DNA of 64,000 nucleotides from Nguyenibacter vanlangensis (GTDB lineage Bacteria > Pseudomonadota > Alphaproteobacteria > Acetobacterales > Acetobacteraceae). How positions within the stretch are numbered: the first letter of the stretch is position 1; each line of letters begins with the position of its first letter. Below the pieces are notes generated by a model. The model searched no databases. It was not told where the DNA came from and saw only the letters and a list, made by a program, of their open reading frames with translations. The stretch covers positions 4,295,501-4,359,500 of the forward strand of contig NZ_CP152276.1 of NCBI RefSeq assembly GCF_038719015.1, read 5' to 3'. Positions 1 to 8,493 of this stretch are shown in pieces. The translations under genes were made by a program, and so were the position numbers.

Positions 1-1
1 G

Positions 2-613
2 CAGTTCGCCGAAGAGCACAAGATCGGCTCGACGGTCGAGGGCGAGATCCGCAACATCACCGAGTTCGGCCTGTTCATCGGCCTGTCCGCGGACATCGAC
101 GGCATGGTCCACATGTCCGACCTGTCCTGGGACGAGCCGGGCGAGGTCGCCATGACCCGCTTCGAGAAGGGCCAGGTGGTCAGCGCCAAGGTGCTGGACG
201 TGGATGTCGAGAAGGAACGCATCTCGCTGGGCATCAAGCAACTGCATGAAGACCCCGCCGCCGACGCGCTGGGCCGCGTGCAGAAGGGCGCGGTCGTCAC
301 CTGCATCGTGACCGCCGTCCAGTCGAACGGCATCGAGGTCAAGGTCGATGACGTGCTGACCGGCTTCATCCGCCGCGCCGAGCTGGCGCGCGACAAGGCC
401 GACCAGCGCCCCGAGCGTTTCGCCGTGGGCGAGCGCGTCGACGCCAAGATCGTGTCGGTGGACCGTGCGGCCCGCAAGCTGGCCCTGACCATCCGCGGCC
501 GCGAGGTCGAGGAAGACAAGCAGGCCATCAACGAGTACGGCTCGTCCGACAGCGGCGCCTCGCTGGGTGACATCCTGGGGGCCGCGATCCGCCGCCGCAA
601 CGCCGAGGGCTGA
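2..613 (+). CDS. rpsA: 30S ribosomal protein S1, C-terminal part (5' end outside window)
   Basis: The last 203 residues of ribosomal protein S1. The frame is open to the left edge, so the N-terminal part lies outside the window. S1 sits on the 30S platform and binds and unfolds mRNA leaders during initiation. Two S1/OB-fold repeats are visible: one starting GSTVEGEIRNITEFGLF near the edge and the last starting near visible residue 95 (KGAVVTCIVTAVQSNG). The acidic linker and the tail ending IRRRNAEG are typical of alphaproteobacterial S1. A strong terminator begins 38 bp after the stop. The internal ATG at 104 is not the start, because conserved S1 sequence continues upstream of it. Confidence 0.96.
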   Translation, partial: QFAEEHKIGSTVEGEIRNITEFGLFIGLSADIDGMVHMSDLSWDEPGEVAMTRFEKGQVVSAKVLDVDVEKERISLGIKQLHEDPAADALGRVQKGAVVTCIVTAVQSNGIEVKVDDVLTGFIRRAELARDKADQRPERFAVGERVDAKIVSVDRAARKLALTIRGREVEEDKQAINEYGSSDSGASLGDILGAAIRRRNAEG

Positions 614-650
614 TCGCCGCCGGCGGGCAGCGTCTCGCAGCAGGACAAGG

Positions 651-688
651 GGGGCGGCGCCGGTCACGGCGCCGCCCCTTTTCTTTTT
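651..688 (+). terminator. Rho-independent terminator of rpsA
   Basis: A perfect 11-bp GC-rich stem (GGGGCGGCGCC, 651-661, pairing with 668-678) with a six-base loop GGTCAC is followed directly by TTTTCTTTTT (679-688). It lies 38 bp after the rpsA stop and should end that transcript. Confidence 0.93.
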
Positions 689-717
689 CATGGTCCGCTT
701 GACGCGCCGCCCCAGGG

Positions 718-751
718 TGTCCGATTCCGGACAGACCGTCCGTCTTCGGAC
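718..751. promoter_or_regulatory. Two tandem palindromes GTCCG-N4-CGGAC, candidate operator
   Basis: TGTCCG-ATTC-CGGACA (718-733) is a perfect 6+6 inverted repeat. GTCCG-TCTT-CGGAC (738-751) repeats the same half-sites. The two dyad centres are 19 bp apart, close to two helical turns, as expected for two dimers of a regulator bound side by side. A further GTCCG half-site lies at 804-808. The array is between the rpsA terminator and the AT-rich region before the permease gene. That it is an operator is inference; the regulator is unknown. Confidence 0.5.
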
Positions 752-768
752 AGAAGACGCCTAGGTGT

Positions 769-803
769 CAGAATTTATATATACTTATCAATAAGATAAA
801 ATC
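769..803 (+). promoter_or_regulatory. AT-rich block, probable promoter of the permease gene
   Basis: A 35-bp run that is overwhelmingly A and T in an otherwise very GC-rich window. It contains -10-like hexamers TATACT (780-785) and TAAGAT (792-797). I do not see a clear -35 box at the right distance from either, so the exact promoter cannot be fixed and an activator may be needed. It lies 45-80 bp upstream of the permease start, just after the tandem palindromes. Confidence 0.4.
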
Positions 804-847
804 GTCCGAAAATGCGGTAAAGTGTTTCTCGCGAGGAGAAACAGCCC

Positions 848-3319
848 ATGCTCGTTACCATTTGTCAGAGCATCGTACGACAGGCCCGGCGTCATCCGCT
901 CCATGTCGGGCTCAACGTGGCCGGCCTCGCTCTCGGGATCGGCGTGTTCCTGACGCTCGCCCTGCTGGTCCGTTATGAATATCGCTACAATGCCGGCCTG
1001 CCGGACGTCGATCGGCTGGTCCGGGTCGACGAGCACTGGACCCTTCCCGGCAGCGCGCCGAGCGAGACCGGCGACACCAGCTTTCGCGCCCTGCCGTTCC
1101 TGCGCGAGGATTTTCCGGAAATCGAGGACGCCGTCCGCCTGACGGGCACCGACCTGCGGACCGAAAGGGCGGGCATATTCAGCACCTACGTGTCCTATTT
1201 GACCGATCCCTCTTTTTTCCGCGTCTTCAAGGTGAAGCTGCTGCACGGTTCGCCGGACGACGCCTTGTCGAAGCCCGACGGGCTGGTGCTGTCGCAAGGC
1301 GCCGCGCTCAGGCTGTTCGGGACGACGGACGTCCTGGCGCGGACCGTCACGGTGAATCGCAACGGAACGAAGACGGTTCACACGGTCAGCGGCGTTTTGG
1401 CCACGCCGGAGGGTCCCGGCTTTTTGTCGAACGTGGACATGCTGGCACCGATCCCCGCACAGGAGGCGCAGACTCGCGCCTGCTACCGCTATTGGGGAAG
1501 CTCCTGCGGCGAGATCTATCTGAAACTGCGCCGGCCGGGCGATCTCGCGGCGATGAACGCGCGGCTGCGCGATTTCGTCGTCCGTCGTGCCGCCGGGCCG
1601 GGCGACGACCAGGCGTCCCTCGGCGCGCATCCGGACAAAATCTACGCGCTGTCGCTCGTCCCGCTGCGAGAGGCGCGTTTCCACGATCTGACGGTGGAAG
1701 ACGTGGATGACGGCGTCGATCGGAACGTCGTCGACAGCATCGGACTGATCGGGGTTCTGGCGCTCGGGCTCGCCTGCGCCAATGCGGTCAACCTCGCCAC
1801 GGCACGGTCCGCCTTTCGCGCCCGCGAGGTCGCGATACGCAAAACGCTGGGCGCCGCAAGGCATGGCCTCTTCGCCCAGTTCATGGGAGAGGCGCTGCTG
1901 ATCGCCGCGATCGCCGGATTGTCGGGCCTCGCATTCTGCGAGGTCATGACGCCGATCATGGCCAGCCTGACCGGAGAGGCCATCGGGGTGCAGTACGGCT
2001 TCGTGCTCGCCATGCTGCCGCTCGTCGTCCTGGTCACCGGCCTGGCAAGCGGCTGCCACCCGGCGGCTGTTCTATCCGCCTACCATCCGGCGACCATCCT
2101 GGCGGCGGCACGGACGCCGTCCGGCGGACGCGGCGCCGCGCGGTTGCGCAGCGCGCTCGTGCTCGCGCAATTCGCCATCGCGGTCACGATCGTCATCTGC
2201 ACGCTCGTCATCGACCGGCAAACGGCGTTCATGCGGGACGCCGATCGCGGCTATGTCCGGTCCGGCCTGCTGATCGGCCAGGAAATACCGTCGCGGGATG
2301 CCGGGCTCCAGCGCAGGATGTTCGACACGCTGCGCGCCGTTCCCGGCGTGGCGGCGATCACCATCGGGCAGTTGCAGCCGCGGCCGAACAGCGAGTGGCG
2401 TTCGACATACAGCTACACGGGGCCGACCGGGAAAAGCGACGTGCAGCTTCTTTTCGATCGCGTCGGTCCCGGCTATCTCGCGACCTATCGCCCCCGCATC
2501 CTGGCCGGACGCTGGTTCGATACGGCGCATGGACAGGACGACGCGCCCGCGGATGGCGCCCTCGGGAACGACGGGGGTCGCGTCAATGTCGTCATCAACG
2601 CGCGTGCCGCCGCGAAATTCGGCTTTGCCTCGCCAGGGGACGCCGTCGGCAAGGTTCTGCAGAAAGGCGGCATGCAGGCCGCGGTCGTCGGCGTCATCGA
2701 CGATCTGCGTTTCGGTTCGCCGCGCGCGCCCGTCTATCCGGAAATCATCTATTTCGGCACACTCTCCAAAACGCCCTTCGATAACCCGATCCCGGCGGTC
2801 CGTTTCCAAGGCGTGACGGAATCCGAAATGGCCCGGCGCCTGAACCGCGCCTGGGCCGGCATTCTTCCCGACATCGCCAGCGATTTCCAATCGGCGGACG
2901 CGCGGACCGATGCGTTCTACAAAGGCGACGAGCGCCGGGGCCATGTCTTTACGTTGGGGGCGGCGGCGGCGATGCTGATCGCGTGCCTCGGGCTCTACAG
3001 CCTGGCCGCGTTCGCCGCCGTGCGGCGTACCCATGAGATCGGCATCCGCAAGACAATGGGCGCGACCGGGCGGCAGATCGTGGTCCTGCTGCTCCGCGAC
3101 CTGCTTCGCCCGGTCATGCTCTCCTGCCTTGTCGCCTGTCCGGTCGCATGGATCGCCATGCGCTCCTGGCTGTCCGGATTCGACCAGCGCATCGCGCTCG
3201 ATCCGGTCTATTTCCTGCTTGCCGTGGCCGGTGCGCTCCTGGTCGCGGTGCTGACCGTGCTGGGGCAGACGCTCCGCGTCGCCCGCGCCGAACCGGCCCG
3301 CGCCCTGAGGGCGGACTGA
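848..3319 (+). CDS. Orphan MacB/FtsX-type ABC transporter permease with duplicated core
   Basis: An 823-residue inner membrane protein with the architecture of stand-alone duplicated MacB-like permeases. An N-terminal membrane segment (about residues 18-40) precedes a MacB-type periplasmic core domain. Next come an FtsX permease domain with three membrane spans (about 290-425), a second periplasmic core (about 430-700) and a second FtsX domain (about 705-820). Both FtsX domains start with the coupling-helix motif R-x-R/H-E-(V/I)-(A/G)-I-R-K-T-(L/M)-G-A (REVAIRKTLGA, HEIGIRKTMGA). This is seen directly. Family members export or mobilise substrates using an ABC ATPase, but no ATPase gene is next to it. 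The start is supported by GAGGAG at 833-838. The substrate is unknown. The isolated position and AT-rich upstream block would fit acquisition by transfer, but this is not proven. Confidence 0.85.
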   Translation: MLVTICQSIVRQARRHPLHVGLNVAGLALGIGVFLTLALLVRYEYRYNAGLPDVDRLVRVDEHWTLPGSAPSETGDTSFRALPFLREDFPEIEDAVRLTGTDLRTERAGIFSTYVSYLTDPSFFRVFKVKLLHGSPDDALSKPDGLVLSQGAALRLFGTTDVLARTVTVNRNGTKTVHTVSGVLATPEGPGFLSNVDMLAPIPAQEAQTRACYRYWGSSCGEIYLKLRRPGDLAAMNARLRDFVVRRAAGPGDDQASLGAHPDKIYALSLVPLREARFHDLTVEDVDDGVDRNVVDSIGLIGVLALGLACANAVNLATARSAFRAREVAIRKTLGAARHGLFAQFMGEALLIAAIAGLSGLAFCEVMTPIMASLTGEAIGVQYGFVLAMLPLVVLVTGLASGCHPAAVLSAYHPATILAAARTPSGGRGAARLRSALVLAQFAIAVTIVICTLVIDRQTAFMRDADRGYVRSGLLIGQEIPSRDAGLQRRMFDTLRAVPGVAAITIGQLQPRPNSEWRSTYSYTGPTGKSDVQLLFDRVGPGYLATYRPRILAGRWFDTAHGQDDAPADGALGNDGGRVNVVINARAAAKFGFASPGDAVGKVLQKGGMQAAVVGVIDDLRFGSPRAPVYPEIIYFGTLSKTPFDNPIPAVRFQGVTESEMARRLNRAWAGILPDIASDFQSADARTDAFYKGDERRGHVFTLGAAAAMLIACLGLYSLAAFAAVRRTHEIGIRKTMGATGRQIVVLLLRDLLRPVMLSCLVACPVAWIAMRSWLSGFDQRIALDPVYFLLAVAGALLVAVLTVLGQTLRVARAEPARALRAD

Positions 3320-3354
3320 CGGCAGCCACGGCAAGACGGGAAACCGCGATCCGC

Positions 3355-4251
3355 CTATTCCGCTGTTCCCGCCAGGCAGCGCGCGAACGCGGCGGAATCG
3401 TCGGGCCGATAGACCCGCGCATAATCCACCTGCATGGTCGTGGGATTGGGCGTCCGATTGATCGGCCACCCGCCGCCCAGCGCCAGGTTGATCAGGAACA
3501 TCAGCGGGCGTTTATGTTCCGGCGGCGTCGGGCTGCGCCAGACCTCCCGGCGGTCGAGGTAGAAGATCGTCTGCGCCGGCGCGACCAGCACGCCGTAGGT
3601 GTGGAAACGCGCGACCAGCGTCCCGGGATCGCCCGGGGCGGTAATCACCGTGCCCCAGCCCCCGTCCCGCGCAGCCGTACGGCCGTGCCAGACATGGATC
3701 GTCGCGTGGTATTTCCCGGGAAACTGCCCGTAATATTCCATCATATCGATTTCGACCGTCTGCAGCGGCCAGTCCTTCGGCGTGCTCTCGTTCAGCCAGA
3801 TGCCCGGCCAGGTGCCCGGACCGGGCGGCAGCTTCGTGCGCGTCTCGAAATAGCCGTACATCGTGGCGAAGCCGCCACCGACTCCGTCCGCCGACGCGAT
3901 CAGACCCGACGTCCAGGCCCCCGCCGCGTCCCGGCGCGCGGTAATCGACAGCACCCCGCCATGGACCGAAAAAGCCGATCCCGGACCGGGATCGGTAAAA
4001 CGCGCATCACCGAAATCGCCGGCCCAGGGCGTGTGCGTAATCCAGCGCCGGCCATCCAGCCTCCACGCCGCAAGGCTCAGCGTGTCGAATTCATCGTCGA
4101 AGACCGGCTGCTGGCCGCACAGTGCCGGCGCAGGTGCCCCCCCGGCGCCGGCCGCCCATGCCGGCGATGCCACGCCGGGGCAGGACAGGCCCGCGCAATA
4201 CAGCGCGGCGCAGACGATCCACGCGATAGTCCCTGGCTGCTTCCCGGTCAT
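3355..4251 (-). CDS. Secreted glycoside hydrolase family 16 (beta-glucanase-like)
   Basis: A 298-residue secreted enzyme. The first ~33 residues form a signal peptide (MTGKQPGTIAWIVCAALYCA, then a site near AWA-AG). The GH16 catalytic signature is present as EIDMMEYY, with nucleophile E167, D169 and acid/base E172. GH16 enzymes cleave beta-1,3/1,4-glucans or related galactans by a retaining mechanism; the exact substrate cannot be read from this sequence. An earlier in-frame ATG at 4323 exists, but the one at 4251 is preceded by AAGGGG and begins the signal peptide, so I chose it. The gene is convergent with the permease gene, whose stop lies 35 bp away, and is downstream of the M16 peptidase gene on the same strand. 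Confidence 0.88.
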   Translation of the reverse strand: MTGKQPGTIAWIVCAALYCAGLSCPGVASPAWAAGAGGAPAPALCGQQPVFDDEFDTLSLAAWRLDGRRWITHTPWAGDFGDARFTDPGPGSAFSVHGGVLSITARRDAAGAWTSGLIASADGVGGGFATMYGYFETRTKLPPGPGTWPGIWLNESTPKDWPLQTVEIDMMEYYGQFPGKYHATIHVWHGRTAARDGGWGTVITAPGDPGTLVARFHTYGVLVAPAQTIFYLDRREVWRSPTPPEHKRPLMFLINLALGGGWPINRTPNPTTMQVDYARVYRPDDSAAFARCLAGTAE

Positions 4252-4343
4252 GGCGTCCCCTTGCGGTTTTCGTTTCGCTGATCCGCCGGCGGGCACGGGA
4301 CGGCCGCGCCTGCCGAAGCGCATGAAAAACCCGTGCCCCGCCG

Positions 4344-7109
4344 TTACGGCATGGGGGCGGGGCCCTTGACGATCTCCGCCAGATCCCCCGGCCGAATCCA
4401 GGTGCGGAAGGCCGCCTGCACCGCCCCCGCCGTCATGCCGTAATAGGCTTTCGCCGCCAGGTCCGGCGTGTCCATGGGCAGGCCCAGCCCGATCAGGTGC
4501 AAATCCTCGGATGCGATCGAATCCAGGCTGGCCCGCGCCAGCGGCAGCCCGCGCAGCAGCGATGCCTTGGCCAGGGTCAGTTCGGCGTCGGACACGGGCT
4601 GGGCCTGCATGGCGGCGACGTCGCGGATGGCGGCATCGCGCGCCTTGCCGACCTTGTCCGGGTCGGCGCCGAAGCTGATGCTGTATCCGCCGCGATTGCG
4701 CGACCAGGAAAAATGGCTGCTGACCGAATAGACATAGCCCGTCCTGACCCGCAAATCGCGATAGAGCCGCGACGAAAATCCGTCGCCCAGGATCGCGTTG
4801 CCCACGCCCAGCGCGAAATGCGCCGGGTTGCTGGCGGTCAGGCCCAGGCTCTCGGCCAGGACCGCCGTGTCCTGCACGCTGGTGCGGTCGGGCACCTGGG
4901 TGCGCGACGCCCGGCTGTCCGGCCGGCGCGGCAGATCCACCGCCGGCGTCGGACCTGCCGGCCGCGTCCAGGCGCCGAAGGTCCGTCCAACCACCGCGCG
5001 CGCCTGCTCGGGCGTCACGTCGCCGGCCACCACGATCGTGGTCAGGTCGGGGCGATAGGCCGCCTGGTAGAAACCCCGCACATCGGCCAGGCGCAGCCCC
5101 ATGACATGGCGCGGGTCGGGCTGGCGCAGGCTCGGGTCGTCCGCGGGCGACACCGCCAGCTTCACCGCCCGGCCGAACAGGTAATCCGGCGTCTGCAACA
5201 GCCCGGCATAGGATTGCGCGGTCTGCATCCGCACCACCTGGAAGGCCCGCTCGGGAAAGGCCGGATGCAGTTCGTTATCCGCCAGCAACTGCATGCCGCG
5301 TTCGAAATCCGGGCTCAGCACCGCCAGGCTGAAGCCGGGGCCGGCGCTTTCGGTCGCCGCGATATCGTCCAGCGCCTTCTGGAAGGCCAGCCGGTCCAGC
5401 GATTGCGTGCCATAGCCGAACAGGTCGTCGGTAATCGCCGCCACCCCCTTCTGGCCTTTCGGCTCTTGCATGTCGGCATCCTGCCGCACCTGGCCATAGA
5501 CCTGCACCGTGTGGCTGACATGCGCCGGATGGACGATCAGCCGCAGCCCGTTGGGATAGGTGAACACGCTGGGTACGCCCACCGGCGGCGGCAGGGTCAG
5601 CGTCGCCAGCGCCGCATGCGCCCAGTCCGGCAACGTCACCGGATGGTCGGGAACGGCGGCGAAGGATTCCGATCCGCCGAAACCCTTGCCGGCGATCGGC
5701 TTGCCCGAATCCTCGGGGGTCAGCAGGGCGGTGACGGCACGGTCGGGGGCCAGGATCCGCCGCGCAAGGCGGTCGACGTCGTCCACCGTCACGCGCCGCA
5801 GCGCCGCCCCCAGCGCGTCGGGCGACTCCAGCCCCATCACCGCCAGCGCCTCGGACCAGGTCTCGGCCAGACCGCTGATGCTGTTGGCCGAGAAGCCCAG
5901 CTGCGCCAGTTCCTTGCGCCGCGCGGCCTCGACCAGTTCGGGCGGGACGCCCTTCCGGCGGATCTCGGCCAGGATCGCGTTCACCTCGGCCAGCAGCGGG
6001 GTGGGGTCCGTCGCCTTCGGATAGGCCGCGACCGCGATCCCCATCCCGGCCTCCGCCTTCGGCGCATATTCGAACCCGGCAAACAGCGCCTTGCCCGCCG
6101 GCACCAGGCCGTACAGCGCGCCGCGCTGGCTGCTCAGCACGTCGGACAGGATCTGCGCCGCGGCATAATCGGCGGCGGTCGCGCCGGGCATGCGCCACGC
6201 CACGGTCAGCAGCCCCACCGGATAATCGGTCGGGAAATGCAGGGTCTGCGCCGTCACCGGCCCGGGCCGCACCGCGCTGCGCGCCGGCAGGTCGCGGCGC
6301 GGAATGTCGCCGAACGCGGCGCGCGCCTCGGCGATGGCATGCGCCGGGTCCACATCGCCCGCAATGACCAGGATGGCGTTGTTGGGCGCGTACCATTTCT
6401 CATAGAACGCGCGCAGCAGCCCCGCATCCGTCTTGTCGAAGGACGGGCGCGTGCCCAGCGCGTCATGCGCGTAGGGCGTGCCGGCGAACAGGATCGCCTG
6501 CAGGCGCGACAGATACTGGTAGCTGGGGCTGGACAGGTCGCGTGCGACCTCCTGCTCGATCGCTCCGCGCTCCTTCTCCCAGTCCGCGGGCGCCAGGCTC
6601 AGCCCGCGCATGCGCAGCGCCTCGATCCGCAGCATCACGCCCAGATCCTCGGCCGGCGCGGTATAGAAATACTGGGTGACGTTCTCGGTGGTGTCGGCAT
6701 TGTAGCTGCCGCCCAACTGCGCGCCGATGGCCGCCAACTGGTCCTTGTCCAGTCCCGCGCTGCCGCGGAACATCATATGTTCCAGCGCGTGCGCCGTGCC
6801 GGGAAAACCCTGCGGCGCCTCGCTGGATCCGACCAGGTAGTTGATCTCCGTCGTCACCACCGGGGCCAGCCGGTCGCGGATCACCACCACGCGCAGCCCG
6901 TTGGGCAACGTCGCGCGCACGGCGGCGTCCGTCGGGGCTGCATCCACCGGAGCTGCATCCCCTGGGGCTGCATCCATCCGGGTCGCCGCGGGCGCTTTGT
7001 CCGGCCGGGCAGGGCCGGGCGGCGCGGCATGCGCCGGATCCGACGGCGGGGACGCGGCCAGCAGGGCCAGGGAAAGGCTTAACGCGGTGGTGGCCAAACG
7101 GGCGGTCAT
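4344..7109 (-). CDS. Secreted M16 family zinc metallopeptidase, fused two-half form
   Basis: A 921-residue insulinase/pitrilysin-family protein with a signal peptide (about residues 1-28). The N-terminal half carries the inverted zinc motif HxxEH as HALEH (H107, E110, H111) and, about 75 residues later, the downstream glutamate region EKERGAIEQEVARD. The C-terminal half (from about residue 500) repeats the M16 fold without HxxEH, as in other M16 proteins where it only shapes the chamber. It probably degrades peptides in the periplasm. I start it at 7109: earlier codons up to 7199 encode no signal peptide and run through a tandem repeat, while GAGGAG lies 13 bp upstream of 7109. An alanine/aspartate-rich linker after the signal peptide is made of a 15-bp repeat. 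Confidence 0.88.
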   Translation of the reverse strand: MTARLATTALSLSLALLAASPPSDPAHAAPPGPARPDKAPAATRMDAAPGDAAPVDAAPTDAAVRATLPNGLRVVVIRDRLAPVVTTEINYLVGSSEAPQGFPGTAHALEHMMFRGSAGLDKDQLAAIGAQLGGSYNADTTENVTQYFYTAPAEDLGVMLRIEALRMRGLSLAPADWEKERGAIEQEVARDLSSPSYQYLSRLQAILFAGTPYAHDALGTRPSFDKTDAGLLRAFYEKWYAPNNAILVIAGDVDPAHAIAEARAAFGDIPRRDLPARSAVRPGPVTAQTLHFPTDYPVGLLTVAWRMPGATAADYAAAQILSDVLSSQRGALYGLVPAGKALFAGFEYAPKAEAGMGIAVAAYPKATDPTPLLAEVNAILAEIRRKGVPPELVEAARRKELAQLGFSANSISGLAETWSEALAVMGLESPDALGAALRRVTVDDVDRLARRILAPDRAVTALLTPEDSGKPIAGKGFGGSESFAAVPDHPVTLPDWAHAALATLTLPPPVGVPSVFTYPNGLRLIVHPAHVSHTVQVYGQVRQDADMQEPKGQKGVAAITDDLFGYGTQSLDRLAFQKALDDIAATESAGPGFSLAVLSPDFERGMQLLADNELHPAFPERAFQVVRMQTAQSYAGLLQTPDYLFGRAVKLAVSPADDPSLRQPDPRHVMGLRLADVRGFYQAAYRPDLTTIVVAGDVTPEQARAVVGRTFGAWTRPAGPTPAVDLPRRPDSRASRTQVPDRTSVQDTAVLAESLGLTASNPAHFALGVGNAILGDGFSSRLYRDLRVRTGYVYSVSSHFSWSRNRGGYSISFGADPDKVGKARDAAIRDVAAMQAQPVSDAELTLAKASLLRGLPLARASLDSIASEDLHLIGLGLPMDTPDLAAKAYYGMTAGAVQAAFRTWIRPGDLAEIVKGPAPMP
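6934..6978. repeat. 15-bp tandem repeat x3 inside the M16 peptidase gene
   Basis: Three adjacent 15-bp units (6934-6948, 6949-6963, 6964-6978) sharing GGRGCTGCATCC. On the gene strand they encode five-residue units of the DAAPx type in the linker between signal peptide and catalytic domain. The reading frame is kept. Confidence 0.85.
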
Positions 7110-7162
7110 GATGCGCTGGGTACTCCTCGATGGCCCCGACAGCCTAGACCCGCGCGGCCTCC

Positions 7163-7201
7163 CTGAAAACCATGGCTGAAAACCATGACTGAAAACCATG
7201 G
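7163..7201. repeat. 13-bp tandem repeat x3, intergenic
   Basis: CTGAAAACCATGG (7163-7175), CTGAAAACCATGA (7176-7188) and CTGAAAACCATGG (7189-7201), followed by CTG. The array is in the 177-bp gap between the leftward M16 peptidase gene and the rightward serine hydrolase gene. Each unit contains an ATG on + and a CAT giving ATG on -, which creates false upstream start codons for the peptidase. No other feature is obvious in the gap. Confidence 0.9.
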
Positions 7202-7286
7202 CTGCCGCCTTCGGTCGCTGTCGTGATACCCTCGTCCTGCCGGATCATCCCGGCGTGCGGAACGACGCGGAACGAAAGGACACGCC

Positions 7287-8456
7287 ATGACCAATCCTCT
7301 GCCCGTCGCGGGCATGGCCGAACGCGTGGCCGGCGTGGTCAGGGGCGCGGTGGCGCGGGCGCGGCTGGTGGGCGCGGTGGTGCTGGTCTCGGTCGACGGC
7401 GCGCCGGTCGTCAGGTGCAGCGCCGGCCTGGCGGATCGCGACGCGGGGTCCGAGATGCGGCCCGACACGCCGATGCGCCTGGCCTCGCTGACCAAGCCGG
7501 TGGTGACCGCGCTGGCCCTGGCGCTGGCCGAACAGGGCCGCCTGACGCTCGACGATCCGGTCACGCGCTTCCTGCCCGATTTCCGGCCGCCTTGCGCCGA
7601 CGGCTCGGTCCCGGTCATCACCCTGCGCCATCTGCTGACCCATACGGCGGGCCTGTCCTACGGCTTCGCCTTCCCGCGCAACGACAATCCCTATGCGCGC
7701 GCCGGGGTGTCGGACGGCATCGCCCAGCCGGGCATGGCGCTCGCGGACAATCTGGCCCGGCTGGCCTCGGTGCCCCTGCTGTTCGCGCCGGGGCAGGGCT
7801 GGGCCTATTCGCTGGCGCTGGACGTCGTCGGCGGGGTGCTGGAACGGGTGGGCGACGCCGGCCTGCCCGACCTGGTGCAGCGCCATATCGGCGCGAAGCT
7901 GGGCTGGACACGCAGCGGATTTTCGGTGCCCGGCACCGCCGGCCTGGCCGCCGCCTATGCCGATGCGCGCCCGGCGCCCGTCGCGATGGGCGCGCATTAC
8001 GTCATGCCGCGCATCCTGCCCGACGGCGGCACCAGCGAAATCGTCTTCGCCCCCGACCGGGTGCGCGATGCCGCCTCCTATCCGTCCGGCGGCGCCGGCA
8101 TGGTCGGCACCGCCGAGGAATTCCTGCGTTTCCTCGAAGCCCTGCGGACGGGCGGCGGCCCGATCCTCTCGGCGGCCAGCGCCGCCCTGTTCAGCCAAAA
8201 CGCCATCGGCGACCTGCCGATGGGCCCGCTCGACCAGGGCATGCGCTTCGCCGTCGGCGCCGCCCTGGTGGACGACCCGGCCCGCGCGCGCAGCCCGCTC
8301 TCGCGCGGCGCCTTCACCTGGGGCGGCGTCTACGGCCATCAATGGATCGTCGATCCCGACCGCGCCACCACGATCGTGATGATGAGCAACACCGCGCTGG
8401 CCGGCATGGCCGGCGCCTACCCCGATGCAGTGCGCGACGCGGTCTACGGCGTATAG
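7287..8456 (+). CDS. Serine beta-lactamase-like hydrolase (class C / esterase EstB type)
   Basis: A 389-residue member of the serine beta-lactamase/penicillin-binding-protein fold. The nucleophile motif SxxK is SLTK (S67, K70), followed by the helix LTLDDPVTRFLP typical of this family. A YxN-like position is YSL in the segment GWAYSLALDVVGG, and the third motif is probably WGGVYG near the C terminus. There is no signal peptide, which favours a cytoplasmic esterase, transesterase or D-aminopeptidase-like enzyme over an antibiotic-inactivating beta-lactamase. Substrate unknown. It ends 37 bp from the convergent bfr stop codon, with only a GC-rich spacer between. Confidence 0.82.
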   Translation: MTNPLPVAGMAERVAGVVRGAVARARLVGAVVLVSVDGAPVVRCSAGLADRDAGSEMRPDTPMRLASLTKPVVTALALALAEQGRLTLDDPVTRFLPDFRPPCADGSVPVITLRHLLTHTAGLSYGFAFPRNDNPYARAGVSDGIAQPGMALADNLARLASVPLLFAPGQGWAYSLALDVVGGVLERVGDAGLPDLVQRHIGAKLGWTRSGFSVPGTAGLAAAYADARPAPVAMGAHYVMPRILPDGGTSEIVFAPDRVRDAASYPSGGAGMVGTAEEFLRFLEALRTGGGPILSAASAALFSQNAIGDLPMGPLDQGMRFAVGAALVDDPARARSPLSRGAFTWGGVYGHQWIVDPDRATTIVMMSNTALAGMAGAYPDAVRDAVYGV

Positions 8457-8493
8457 GGACAGGGGCGGAGACACCCCCACCCCGCCGCCCCCG

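Noticed and set aside
4497..7082. 861-codon open frame antisense to the M16 peptidase
   Set aside because: The minus-strand peptidase has a signal peptide and HxxEH motif; the plus-strand product is Arg/Gln/His-rich noise.
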